A stretch of DNA of 18,772 bases from Planctomycetota bacterium (GTDB lineage: Bacteria > Planctomycetota > UBA1135 > UBA2386). Of the stretch, positions 1 through 7,518 are shown one piece after another. Made by a program: the position numbers and the translations under genes. Below the pieces are notes generated by a model. It searched no databases. It was not told the DNA's origin and saw only the letters and a program-made list of their open reading frames with translations. How positions within the stretch are numbered: position 1 is the stretch's first letter; the number at the start of each line of letters is the position of its first letter. The DNA is taken from contig JAGQRA010000552.1 of the NCBI GenBank assembly GCA_020425885.1, positions 1 through 18,772 on the forward strand. The letters run 5' to 3'.

Positions 1-737
1 CAGCCGGCATCGACCACGGCGCGCGAGGCGCCGACGGCGGCGACGCCGGGCCCGAACGCGGCGGCGAGGTCCTCGATCATCTTGAAGTGCTCGGCCTCCT
101 TGAGGCCGCGACCGCCGGCGACCACGACCTTGGCCTCCTGCAGCGGGGTGCGATCGGAACTCGACGAGACGATCTCCTTGACGACCGCCAGCAGGTCGCC
201 GGCGGGTGCTGCGGCCTTGCTGACCGCGGCGGCGCCGTCGCCGCTGGCCGCGGCGTAGTTGTTCGAACGCAACGTGATGCAGAACACGGGCGTCTTCGAA
301 CGCGCGGTCATCGTCACCTTGCCGGCGAAGATCGGCTTGGTGACGGTGAAGGCGCCATCGGCGAAGCTGGCGGCCACGACGTCGGTGGCGATGCCGGCCT
401 CGAGGGCCGCCGCCACGCGTGGCATCAGGTCCTTACCCATGGCGGTGTGCGCCATGATGACGCCGGTGGCGCCGAGGTCCTTGGCCTGTGCGGCGATGGC
501 GGCGGAAAAGGCATCGCCGGAGTAGTTGGCGAACGCGGCGTCGTCGATGGCGACGACCTGAGACACGCCGCTCTTGGCGAGTTCGGCACCGGCAGCGTCG
601 AGGCCGGATCCGCAGGCCAGGGCGATGGCCTTGCCGCCCGTGGCGGTGGCGAGTTCGAGGCCGAGGGTGACCGCTTCGAGCGAGGTCCGCTTCAGCGAAC
701 CGTCGCGGACTTCGGCGAGGATGACGATGTTGCTCAT
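1..737 (-). CDS. etfA: Electron transfer flavoprotein subunit alpha, 3' end cut by window edge
   Basis: EtfA binds FAD and, with EtfB, passes electrons from acyl-CoA and related dehydrogenases to ETF:quinone oxidoreductase in the cytoplasm. The visible 245 residues begin MSNIVILAEVRDGSLKR, the usual EtfA N-terminus, followed by the alternating alpha/beta N-terminal domain. Near the cut end the FAD domain begins with VVVAGGRGLK and GASRAVVDAG, the conserved GGRGLK and GASRxxVDAG blocks. The rest of the FAD domain, about 75 residues judging by the usual length of about 320, lies beyond base 1. The ATG at 737 follows a GGAG about 8 nt upstream. It starts 16 nt after the etfB stop, so the pair is an etfBA operon. 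The family call is secure. The dehydrogenase partner, and whether this ETF is bifurcating, cannot be judged here. Confidence 0.95.
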   Translation of the reverse strand, partial: MSNIVILAEVRDGSLKRTSLEAVTLGLELATATGGKAIALACGSGLDAAGAELAKSGVSQVVAIDDAAFANYSGDAFSAAIAAQAKDLGATGVIMAHTAMGKDLMPRVAAALEAGIATDVVAASFADGAFTVTKPIFAGKVTMTARSKTPVFCITLRSNNYAAASGDGAAAVSKAAAPAGDLLAVVKEIVSSSSDRTPLQEAKVVVAGGRGLKEAEHFKMIEDLAAAFGPGVAAVGASRAVVDAG

Positions 738-753
738 GATGTTCTCCGCGACC

Positions 754-1506
754 TCACAGTGCCTTGGCTTCGTTGCGTAGCGCGTCGATCAGCGCCGGGA
801 CGGCGGCGGCGCCTTCGCCGACGATGCGACCGGCGGCGCGCCCGGGCGGCAGCGCGAGCGAGACGATTTCGATCGCGGCCTCGGGCAGCTGCGCGGCGGC
901 CTCTTCGAGCGGCTTCTTCTTCGCCGCCATGATGCCCTTGAGGTTGGGGTAGCGCGGTTCGTTGAGTCCCTTCTGGCAGCTCAACACCGCCGGCAGCTTG
1001 CAGGTCACGACCTCGCGGGCGCCTTCGATGTCGCGCTCCGCGGTGAATGAGTCGCCTTCGAGCGCGAGCTTGGAGACCTCGGTCACGCAGCCGAACCCGA
1101 GTCGCTGCGCCAGATTCGGCGCCAGCTGGTTGTTGTCGGAATCGATCGCCTGGCGGCCGCAGAGCACGAGGTTGCAGGGCACGGTCTCGAGCCAGGCGGC
1201 GAGCGCCGCGGCCGTGCTGGCGCCGTCGAAGACCCATTGATCGGTCTGCAGCAGGACAGCCTTGTCGGCGCCGCGCGCCAGCGTGTCACGCAGTTCCTTC
1301 TGCGCGTCCTTGCTGCCGATGGTCACGACGGTGACCGAACCGGTGCCGAGTTGCTCGCGGAGGAGCAGGGCCTGTTCGAGGGCGAACTCGTCGTAGGGGT
1401 TCAGCTCGTACTTGAGGCCGGCGGTGTCGATCGACTTGCCGTCGGCCGCGACCTTGATGGCCGAGTCCGAGGACGGGACGCGTTTGATGCAGACAACGAT
1501 GTCCAT
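754..1506 (-). CDS. etfB: Electron transfer flavoprotein subunit beta
   Basis: EtfB is the AMP-binding partner of EtfA in the soluble electron-transfer flavoprotein. The 250-aa length is typical. It starts MDIVVCIKRVPSSDSAIKV, the family N-terminus. It has the nucleotide-loop region QAIDSDNNQLAPNLAQRLG near residue 125 and the beta-subunit signature AERDIEGAREVVTCKLPAVL near residue 180. RYPNLKGIMAAKKKP follows, as usual. The frame stays open upstream to 1794, but MDIVVC is the homologous start and the extension would run through the neighbouring acetyltransferase gene. The leader is C-rich with no convincing Shine-Dalgarno, so initiation may be weak, leaderless or dependent on upstream translation. 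It lies 59 nt after the acetyltransferase and 16 nt before etfA. Confidence 0.96.
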   Translation of the reverse strand: MDIVVCIKRVPSSDSAIKVAADGKSIDTAGLKYELNPYDEFALEQALLLREQLGTGSVTVVTIGSKDAQKELRDTLARGADKAVLLQTDQWVFDGASTAAALAAWLETVPCNLVLCGRQAIDSDNNQLAPNLAQRLGFGCVTEVSKLALEGDSFTAERDIEGAREVVTCKLPAVLSCQKGLNEPRYPNLKGIMAAKKKPLEEAAAQLPEAAIEIVSLALPPGRAAGRIVGEGAAAVPALIDALRNEAKAL

Positions 1507-1507
1507 T

Positions 1508-1546
1508 GGCGGTGGCGGTTGGGGGGTCTTTCTGGGTTTGGGGGGC
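1508..1546 (+). other. G-run tract in the leader of etfB
   Basis: The plus strand (template strand for etfB) carries closely spaced G runs: four GG pairs, then G6, G3 and G6, so the etfB leader RNA is C-rich. The pattern could form a two-layer, or partly three-layer, G-quadruplex on the template strand. No terminator hairpin or convincing promoter is visible in this 59-nt gap. Confidence 0.4.
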
Positions 1547-1565
1547 GAATACGGTAGCGTCGTCG

Positions 1566-2447
1566 TCAGACGGAATCGAGGCCGTCGATCCAGCAGGCCG
1601 GCAGCGGGGCGCGGGGCGAGTGTGCCATCGGGCCCGTGACGACGAACTCCTCGACGGCGCTGCGCCCGAGCAGCTCGCGCAGCCGCGGGCGGTAGGGCGG
1701 CAGCAGCAGCACGGCCTCGATCTGATCGGTGAAATGGAGCGCGGCCCGCAGCAGCTCGGCCACATCGCGATCGCTGCCACCGACCTCGTGCCAATGACCG
1801 GCCAGGTCGGCGCCCTTGCCGCAGCAGGCGTAGGCGACGATGGCGTCATCGCGTTCGAGGACCAGCGTCGTCATGCCCGGCGTCGTCAGCAGCCCGGACA
1901 TGGCGCCGAGCGTGCGTTCGATGCGCCACGGCTTGCTGCAATGCAGACGATGCAGGATCGGGTGATCGGCGACGGTGGCGAGGCGGATGCGGACTTCGCT
2001 CTGCTTCGGTGTGCGTGCGAGCAGCAGGCAGCGCTCGTCGCGGCCATCGGCGAAACCGTGGGCGCGGTAGAGATCGGGTCGCTCGGCCCACAGCAGCACA
2101 TGATCGCATTCGGTCGCGGCGGCGCCGAGCGCGCGGGTCAGGATCTGACCGGCGAGCCCCTGGCCGCGGTACTCGGGATCGGTGGCGACGCTGCCCAGCA
2201 GCGTCGCCTCGAACGGCCCGGACCCGCCGACGATCGTCACCCTGCGCGTGGCGCAGTGGCTGATGAGCCGATCGCCGTCGAACACGGCGAAGAACCGGCC
2301 GTGGCCGTCGCTGCGGTAGAGCAGCGGCCAGGTGTGGTGCACGCTGTAGATGCTTCCCGGCAGCAGCCAGTCGTCGAGTGCGGGCAGCCACGGACGGATG
2401 CCGTCGCGGTCGAGCTCGGTCACGACCAGACGGGTCGCCGTGGTCAT
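1566..2447 (-). CDS. GNAT family N-acetyltransferase, probable tandem two-domain form
   Basis: This 293-aa protein should transfer acetyl from acetyl-CoA to an amine; the substrate is unknown. The N-terminal domain has the GNAT acetyl-CoA loop: GSVATDPEYRGQGLAGQIL, with R94, G97 and A99 of the R-x-x-G-x-A/G motif, and the downstream LYRAHGF (about 127-133). The second half, from about residue 150, restarts with a GNAT-like beta strand (EVRIRLATVADHPILHRLH). It contains GKGADL and HEVGG but lacks a clear acetyl-CoA loop, so it is probably a degenerate second GNAT fold, as in Eis-like tandem enzymes. The start overlaps the stop of the preceding FliE-like gene as ATGA, a sign of translational coupling to the flagellar operon. 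A role in modifying flagellar proteins is only inference from position; it may be a passenger gene. Confidence 0.85.
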   Translation of the reverse strand: MTTATRLVVTELDRDGIRPWLPALDDWLLPGSIYSVHHTWPLLYRSDGHGRFFAVFDGDRLISHCATRRVTIVGGSGPFEATLLGSVATDPEYRGQGLAGQILTRALGAAATECDHVLLWAERPDLYRAHGFADGRDERCLLLARTPKQSEVRIRLATVADHPILHRLHCSKPWRIERTLGAMSGLLTTPGMTTLVLERDDAIVAYACCGKGADLAGHWHEVGGSDRDVAELLRAALHFTDQIEAVLLLPPYRPRLRELLGRSAVEEFVVTGPMAHSPRAPLPACWIDGLDSV

Positions 2448-2710
2448 GGCTGCCGGTTCCGGAAGGCCTCTTCGAGCTGTCGTCTGAGGTCCATGGCCAG
2501 CGTGAAGCCCGCGTCGGCGCGGTTCATCGCCGCCTGCACCGAGTCGGCATCGGATACCGGTGCTGCCGTGCGATGTTCCTTGGCCAGCTGCTCGAGCGAC
2601 TCGAGCAGGCGGCGGAAGTTGACGGAGTCATCGGCTGTCGCCGCGGTCGTGGTCGCGGGTGCGGCCAGCGGATTCGACGCGCCGATGCGCGAGGTGGCGT
2701 CGAGCGTCAT
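2444..2710 (-). CDS. Small FliE-like flagellar protein (88 aa)
   Basis: The function is not established. The N-terminal third is low-complexity Ala/Thr. The remainder looks like two helices: FRRLLESLEQLAKEHR, then DSVQAAMNRADAGFTLAMDL and RRQLEEAF. The second helix resembles the FliE C-terminus (Salmonella FliE ends with a 'VMADMQKASVSMQ...VRNKLVAAY' helix): amphipathic, A at the kink, an R before the last turn, then Q/KLxxA. It lacks the terminal EVMxMQ tail of FliE. The gene starts 2 nt after the flgL stop, and the end of flgL (AGGTAA) serves as its ribosome binding site. It overlaps the downstream acetyltransferase by 4 nt. It could be a FliE paralogue, a rod or junction accessory protein, or a small chaperone. 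That it is a real gene is likely; the FliE link is tentative. Confidence 0.72.
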   Translation of the reverse strand: MTLDATSRIGASNPLAAPATTTAATADDSVNFRRLLESLEQLAKEHRTAAPVSDADSVQAAMNRADAGFTLAMDLRRQLEEAFRNRQP

Positions 2711-2712
2711 GG

Positions 2713-4140
2713 TTACCTCAGGATGCCGGTCAGGCTGGTCTGGATGACGCGCGAGCTGACCTGCAGCGCGGCCTGGTAGGAGAGATCCTGGCGTTGCAGC
2801 TCGAGGATCGCCTCGGCGATGTCGGTGTCCTGCACGGTCGACAGCGATTCTTCACGCGAGACGCGAAGCCCGTCGACGCGGTTGCTGAGCACGTCCATGC
2901 TCGAGGAGCGGAAGCCGAGTTCGCGCAGGCCGTCGAGGACCGCGTCGTGGGCGCCATCGACTTCGGCCAGCATCTGCGCGATGCGGTCGCGGATGTCCTC
3001 GCCGGCCTCGTTCGCCGGGTTGTGCAGCAGATCGCGCAGCGTGATCAGGGTCGTGAACGCATCGAAGGTGCCTTCGAACTTGATCTCCTCGCTTCCGGTG
3101 CGCACGAGGTTCTGCACGTCGACGTTGAGCACCGTGCCGTCGTAGCTGTTCCGCACCATGCTGCCGTTGGCGTTCCACACCGCCACCTCGGTCACGCTCG
3201 CCCCGCCATCGGTCGACAGCCCGGCCTTGGCCGTGAACGTGCCGCTGGTCGTCGCCGGCACGCCGGTGACGGTGAGCGAGATCCGACGGCCGTCGGCGGT
3301 GGTGAAGTTGCCGTCCGTGATCGGCAGGTTGAGCGCCGGTCCGCCGCCGATGCTGAGCGTGTCGGGCGCCGAGGTGAACGAATAGGCGAGCTGGCCCAGG
3401 GCGGTGGTGGTGCCGGCGCCCGCGGTCACGGTGGTGGGAGCGTCGGTGTAGAGGCCGGCGAAGGTCACGTCGAGCTTGCCGAAGCCGACGCCGGTGTCGC
3501 CGCGATTCATCGGCGAGGCGCCGGTCGGGATCTGGGCGGCATCGGCGACGAACACCGTCGCGCCGCGGGTGCGGCTCTGGAAGATGGCGTCGCCGGCGAC
3601 GTTGAGCGCGGTGTTGACGCCGGGCGCGACCTCGACCTGCAGGTTGTCGTGGTTGCCATGGTAGACGACGCGGGTGCCGCCCGGGCCGTCGACGAGCTCG
3701 AACGGGGCGCTGCTGCTCTCGGTGCCGCCGAACATGTAGCGGTCGCCGCGCCGGCTGTTGCCGATGCTGACGAGCTGGCTCAACAGCTGATCGACCTCGG
3801 CGGCGACGCTGTTGCGATCCTCGTCGCTCAGGGTGCCGTTCGAGGCCTGGGTCGTCAGCTCGCGCACGCGCTGCATCAGCGCCGAGGCGTCCTCGAGCGA
3901 GGCGGCGCCGGTGTTGAGCGTCTCGCGCGCCAGCGTGACGTTGTCGCCGAGGAGCTCGAGGTTCCTGAGATCGTTGCGCAGCGGGATGATGCGCAACGCC
4001 GCCGCCGGGTCGTCGGAAGGGCGGCTGATGCGGCGTCCGCTGGCGACCTCCTGCTGCAGCTGCGAATAACGCAGCAGCCCGCGCTGCACGTCGGCCAGCG
4101 CGCGCGAGTACAGCATCCCCTGGGTGATTCTCATGCTCAT
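2713..4140 (-). CDS. flgL: Flagellar hook-associated protein 3 (hook-filament junction)
   Basis: FlgL (HAP3) is exported and sits between FlgK and flagellin at the hook-filament junction. The 475-aa sequence has the flagellin-type N-terminal coiled coil: MRITQGMLYSRALADVQRG, then SGRRISRPSDDPAAALRI near residues 34-52. The signature NSRRGDRYMFGGTES lies near 128-142. A variable Gly/Thr-rich central domain follows. The C-terminal helix (DTDIAEAILELQRQDLSYQA) is the usual FlgL/flagellin end. It is longer than the enterobacterial protein (about 317 aa), the extra length being in the central domain. The start is either the ATG at 4140 or the one at 4134; AGGTGA from the flgK stop lies 4 or 10 nt upstream. 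It follows flgK by 4 nt. Confidence 0.96.
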   Translation of the reverse strand: MSMRITQGMLYSRALADVQRGLLRYSQLQQEVASGRRISRPSDDPAAALRIIPLRNDLRNLELLGDNVTLARETLNTGAASLEDASALMQRVRELTTQASNGTLSDEDRNSVAAEVDQLLSQLVSIGNSRRGDRYMFGGTESSSAPFELVDGPGGTRVVYHGNHDNLQVEVAPGVNTALNVAGDAIFQSRTRGATVFVADAAQIPTGASPMNRGDTGVGFGKLDVTFAGLYTDAPTTVTAGAGTTTALGQLAYSFTSAPDTLSIGGGPALNLPITDGNFTTADGRRISLTVTGVPATTSGTFTAKAGLSTDGGASVTEVAVWNANGSMVRNSYDGTVLNVDVQNLVRTGSEEIKFEGTFDAFTTLITLRDLLHNPANEAGEDIRDRIAQMLAEVDGAHDAVLDGLRELGFRSSSMDVLSNRVDGLRVSREESLSTVQDTDIAEAILELQRQDLSYQAALQVSSRVIQTSLTGILR

Positions 4141-4144
4141 GGTG

Positions 4145-6505
4145 TCACCTGCCGAGGTTGATGAGGGTGTCGGTCATCTCCTGGGCGACCGCGATGAAGC
4201 GGGCGGCCGCCTCGTAGGATTGCTGGTACTGCATCATCGAGACCATCTCCTCGTCGATGTTGACGCCCGAGACGCTCTGTCGTTCGGCATCGAGGTAGCC
4301 GAGCAGCTGCTGCTGGGCCTGCAGCGTCTCGGCGGCGCCGGCGGTCTCGAAGCCGACGTCGCCGACGAGATCGGCGTAGAAGTCCTCGATCGTGTTGGAC
4401 TCGAGGTCGGCGACGTTGCGTTGGCGGAGACCCATCAGCCGGGCCAGATTGCCGGCGTCGCCGTTGGCCCTGCCGATGCCGGCCGCGAGCCGGTCCGGGG
4501 TGCCGAGCAGCGCCGGGTCGACCTCGATGTCGCTCGCGCCCGAGCCCAGGAAGAACGCGTTCATGCCGAGCGCGACGAGCAGATCGCTGGTGTCGCTGTC
4601 GGCCAACACGTCGGTCGCGAACACCTGGCCGTCGGTCTGCGACACGGTCCCCGAGCCGAACATCACGGTGATGCCTGAGCCGAGCTCGAGCTGCTGGCCG
4701 GGCTCGTAACCGGCGCCGACGTTGAGTTCGGTGACGAGCGCGCCATTCTGGTTGTAGACGTTGATCTTGAGGCCGTCGGTGACCCCGATCTGGCCGTCGC
4801 CGGCGGGCGCGAACACGTACTTGTCGTTGTCGGCGCCGGTGTAGGTGCCTTCGATGTCGACGCTGACCTCGGTGTCACGGCCGACCGCGCTGGCCAGCGA
4901 CAGGCCCAGATCGCCGAGGACGGTGCCTGAGCCGTTGGCCAGCGTCAGCTGCTGGGTGCGACCGCCCTGCGAGCTCTGGATCACGAGTCGGCCACCGACG
5001 TTCATCGCCTTGCCCCTGACGCCGAGGTCGTCGTTGATGGCGGCGACCAGCTCATCGGTGGTGGCCGCGGAGCTGGCGGCGAAGTCGCTGCCCTGCAACG
5101 TGATCGTCGTCACCGTCGGCGATGCGGCGGTTCCGGTGGTGACGGTGAACGTCACCGGGAAGGTCTGGCCGGAGAGGTCGAACGGGCCGCCCGACGGACT
5201 GCCGATCGACGGCCGCGTGCCGCCGAAGGTGCCCGGTCCGTCCGGGTTCGGATCGAGGCGCGTCGAGAAGTCGAAGCCGTAGCCGGAATCGGCGCTGAGG
5301 CGCAGCCTGCCGGTCGGATCGATGCTGGCGTTGAGGTGATCGATCGCCGACAGCTCGGTGGCGATGTCCTGCAGGGTGGTCGCGTTGGCGGCGATGTCGA
5401 TGCGCGTGCGTTCCATCGCGTTGGTGGCGAGGTTGGTGACGCCGATGTAGACCGAGCCGTCGACGATCTCGAAGTCGAAGCCGGCCTGTGACAGCAGCTC
5501 GTCGCCGGGTGTGCCGTTGCCGTTGGCATCCGAGGAACCGTAGGCCGACGTCAGGGTCGTGAACGGCCCGGAGCGGGGCATGCCGGTGCTGTGGAGGCGG
5601 TTGAACTCGATGATCGTGTTGCGCGCCAGCTGATCGATGCGGCCGGCGATCTCGGGCATGCCGGCCTGCTCCTGACGCAGCAGCGCGGCGATGCGGCCTT
5701 CCCGGATCGTGGCCGGCGTGTTGGTCCTGCCGGCGGTGACCTTGGTCAGGCCGGCGGCGGTCTTGGCGACGGCCAGCTCCGAGGCCTCGCTGCCGGCGAC
5801 GATCAGGTGGCCGCCGACGAGCAGGTCGATGCTGCCGGTGCTGCGCTCGAGGGCGCGGGTGTCGAGCAGTTCGCTGATCTCCTGGATGTGCTGTGTCCGG
5901 GTGTCGCGCAGGTCGTTGGCGACCGAGCCGTTCGACTCGAGCGAGACGATCTGGCGGTTGAGTTCGGCGATCGAGGCGGCGTGTTCGTTGACCTTGCGGA
6001 CGAGGCCCCGCACCTCGTCGAAGGTGCTGCCGGCGAGTTCCTCGAACCGTGACGACATCAGCCGGAAGCCCTGGCTCAACGCGCTGCCGGCCTGCAGGAC
6101 ACCGCCGCGCAGGGCGCGATCGGCGGGGTCGGTCTGCAGGCTGCCAATCGCGCCGAACAGGTTCTGGAACGTCTCCGACAGGCCGCCGTCGGGCTCGGAC
6201 AGGATGCCCTCGATTTCGTTGAAGCGGAGGTGGTCGACCTCGGCCGAACCGACGAGGCCCATCTGCAGCTGGATCCGCCGTTGCAGGCCTTCGTCGACGA
6301 CCCCGAAGATGCCGCCGATCTCGACGCCGCTGCCGATCTGGAAGCCCGATCCCGTCTGATACGGCAGCGAAGCCGACAGCTCGAGGCGTTGCCGCGAGTA
6401 GCCGACCGTGTTGGCGTTGGCGATGTTGTTGCCCGCCGTCTGCATGCCCAGGCGGGCAGCGGCCAGAGCGCGCAAGCCAGAACCGAATCCGAATCCGAGG
6501 CTCAT
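4145..6505 (-). CDS. flgK: Flagellar hook-associated protein 1
   Basis: FlgK (HAP1) is the first junction protein on the hook tip. At 786 aa it is well above the enterobacterial 547. The N-terminus (GFGSGLRALAAARLGMQTAG, then NNIANANTVGYSRQRLEL) is the rod/hook-family motif in FlgK form. The FlgK helical region follows (ETFQNLFGAIGSLQTDPAD, about 111-129). The C-terminus has NIDEEMVSMMQYQQSYEAAA and RFIAVAQEMTDTLINLGR. A large beta-rich insert spans about residues 320-690. Within it, about 442-535 resembles part of the hook protein FlgE in this operon (see findings). The start at 6505 has a strong AAGGAG about 8 nt upstream. The gene ends AGG-TGA, and this end supplies the ribosome binding site for flgL. 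Confidence 0.97.
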   Translation of the reverse strand: MSLGFGFGSGLRALAAARLGMQTAGNNIANANTVGYSRQRLELSASLPYQTGSGFQIGSGVEIGGIFGVVDEGLQRRIQLQMGLVGSAEVDHLRFNEIEGILSEPDGGLSETFQNLFGAIGSLQTDPADRALRGGVLQAGSALSQGFRLMSSRFEELAGSTFDEVRGLVRKVNEHAASIAELNRQIVSLESNGSVANDLRDTRTQHIQEISELLDTRALERSTGSIDLLVGGHLIVAGSEASELAVAKTAAGLTKVTAGRTNTPATIREGRIAALLRQEQAGMPEIAGRIDQLARNTIIEFNRLHSTGMPRSGPFTTLTSAYGSSDANGNGTPGDELLSQAGFDFEIVDGSVYIGVTNLATNAMERTRIDIAANATTLQDIATELSAIDHLNASIDPTGRLRLSADSGYGFDFSTRLDPNPDGPGTFGGTRPSIGSPSGGPFDLSGQTFPVTFTVTTGTAASPTVTTITLQGSDFAASSAATTDELVAAINDDLGVRGKAMNVGGRLVIQSSQGGRTQQLTLANGSGTVLGDLGLSLASAVGRDTEVSVDIEGTYTGADNDKYVFAPAGDGQIGVTDGLKINVYNQNGALVTELNVGAGYEPGQQLELGSGITVMFGSGTVSQTDGQVFATDVLADSDTSDLLVALGMNAFFLGSGASDIEVDPALLGTPDRLAAGIGRANGDAGNLARLMGLRQRNVADLESNTIEDFYADLVGDVGFETAGAAETLQAQQQLLGYLDAERQSVSGVNIDEEMVSMMQYQQSYEAAARFIAVAQEMTDTLINLGR

Positions 6506-6517
6506 GGTTCTCTCCTT

Positions 6518-6544
6518 CCGTTCACATCCGTGCCGTTCACATCC
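6518..6544. repeat. Short tandem direct repeat at the flgN-flgK junction
   Basis: CCGTTCACATCC occurs at 6518-6529 and again at 6533-6544, a 15-nt period. On the coding strand one copy contains the last codons and stop of the flgN-like gene, and the other lies in the flgK leader just upstream of its AAGGAG. It looks like a small tandem duplication that lengthened the spacer. Confidence 0.75.
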
Positions 6545-7076
6545 TGCCGTCGATCAGACTGCCGGCCGCCGAATCGAGTCCGAGTCCGCGGCTCTTCTTG
6601 GCCCGGCGGTCATAGCCGCCCGGGTTGCCGCCGGGTCGGTCCAGGGTGACGTCGGCGAGCAGGCTCTCCTGCGCGCGCTGCGCGAATCCGAGCAGGCGCT
6701 TGCCGAGCGCGAGCTCGCGGCGCACTTTGCCGGCGATGGCGGTCGCGGCATCGGCGGCCGCCCGCAGCGAGCGCGCGGCCGGCGCCGGGATGGCAGCGGC
6801 GAGGCGCGAGACGTTGACGTGCAGCTCCTGCGGCGCGATGCCTGGCGGCAACGGCAGCAGGACCGAGAGCTCGCCGACCATCGTCGCCCGGGCCTTGTCC
6901 TCGGCCGCGAGCTCGATGCCGAGGGCCTCGAGCTCCGCCGTCGGCGCGACGCTGTCGGGCCGCGCCGCGATCCACGCCGTGCGGCGTTGCTGCAGGCTGG
7001 CGAACAACCGGGTCAGCAGGCGCTCGCTGCTGCGGAACGAACGCTCGAGGCGTCGCGACAGATCATCGAGTGACAT
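6537..7076 (-). CDS. flgN: FlgN-like flagellar export chaperone
   Basis: FlgN is the cytoplasmic chaperone that escorts FlgK and FlgL to the export gate. This 179-aa protein is mostly helical and Ala/Arg/Leu-rich (SLDDLSRRLERSFRSSERLL; AAADAATAIAGKVRRELALG; KRLLGFAQRAQESLL). It ends with a basic, Gly-containing tail (GYDRRAKKSRGLGLDSA), as many FlgN-like proteins do. FlgN is poorly conserved, so the call rests on length, helical pattern and its place directly before flgK. I chose the ATG at 7076, preceded by GGGAGGT at about 5 nt. The frame is open further upstream to 7172, but that would extend deep into flgJ. As called, it overlaps the flgJ end by 14 nt, and its ribosome binding site lies inside flgJ. 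Confidence 0.8.
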   Translation of the reverse strand: MSLDDLSRRLERSFRSSERLLTRLFASLQQRRTAWIAARPDSVAPTAELEALGIELAAEDKARATMVGELSVLLPLPPGIAPQELHVNVSRLAAAIPAPAARSLRAAADAATAIAGKVRRELALGKRLLGFAQRAQESLLADVTLDRPGGNPGGYDRRAKKSRGLGLDSAAGSLIDGRM

Positions 7077-7518
7077 CGATACCTCCCTGGCGTGTTGCCA
7101 TGGCCAAGAGCCGCGCGTGGTCTGCGGCGCGGGCCGCGGCGCGCATCTTCTCGGTGGTGCTGGTCTCGGCATCGTCGGCGGCCAGCTGGCCGGCGCGCTC
7201 GATGCCGTCGAGGATGGACTGCTTGATGCCGAGCTGGCGCGTCGAACCGATGTGCTCGGCCATGTTCTGATCGAACCAGTCGGCGTAGGTGTCGGCGCCG
7301 AGACCGCCGCCGAACAGGCCGCCGGACTCGCCGATCGACGAGGTCTGACGCATGCTGCCGACGAGTTGGCGCACCAGGATGGCCTCGAACTGCTCGGCCG
7401 TCTGCTCGGCCTGCACGCGTTCGGGGCTCTTCGCGGTGACCTGCCCGGCCGGCAGGGTCCTGCCCGTCCGCGCCGCCTGCAGTCCCTGCAGCCGCGGTGT
7501 GCTCTGCAACGCAGTCAT
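7063..7518 (-). CDS. flgJ: Rod-binding protein, FlgJ N-terminal domain only
   Basis: The FlgJ N-terminal domain binds and caps the growing rod in the periplasm. This 151-aa protein contains that domain alone: EQTAEQFEAILVRQLVGSMR near residues 36-55, a Gly-rich GGLFGGGLGADTYADWFDQN, then the helix GSTRQLGIKQSILDGIERAG. It has no C-terminal muramidase domain, as in many non-enterobacterial flagella, so the peptidoglycan-cutting enzyme must be a separate protein. The start ATG shares one base with the flgI stop (TGATG), indicating tight coupling. The frame stays open far upstream, but only this start gives a FlgJ-like protein. The C-terminal tail (about 115-151) is Ala/Arg-rich and not recognised. 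Confidence 0.9.
   Translation of the reverse strand: MTALQSTPRLQGLQAARTGRTLPAGQVTAKSPERVQAEQTAEQFEAILVRQLVGSMRQTSSIGESGGLFGGGLGADTYADWFDQNMAEHIGSTRQLGIKQSILDGIERAGQLAADDAETSTTEKMRAAARAADHARLLAMATRQGGIDVTR

Noticed and set aside
1507..1794. N-terminal extension of etfB to 1794
   Set aside because: It would add about 96 Arg/Ala-rich residues overlapping the acetyltransferase gene; MDIVVC at 1506 is the family N-terminus.
1506..2747. 413-aa open frame on the plus strand opposite the acetyltransferase
   Set aside because: The minus-strand GNAT gene has a clear acetyl-CoA motif; this frame has none and is compositionally a shadow.
2659..4161. 500-aa open frame on the plus strand opposite flgL
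   Set aside because: It is antisense to a conserved flgL. Its translation is rich in G, R, D, H and A with no domain pattern, as expected for the shadow frame of GC-rich DNA.
7077..7172. N-terminal extension of the flgN-like gene to 7172
   Set aside because: It would extend deep into flgJ. The ATG at 7076 has a strong GGGAGGT site and begins a helical FlgN-like protein.
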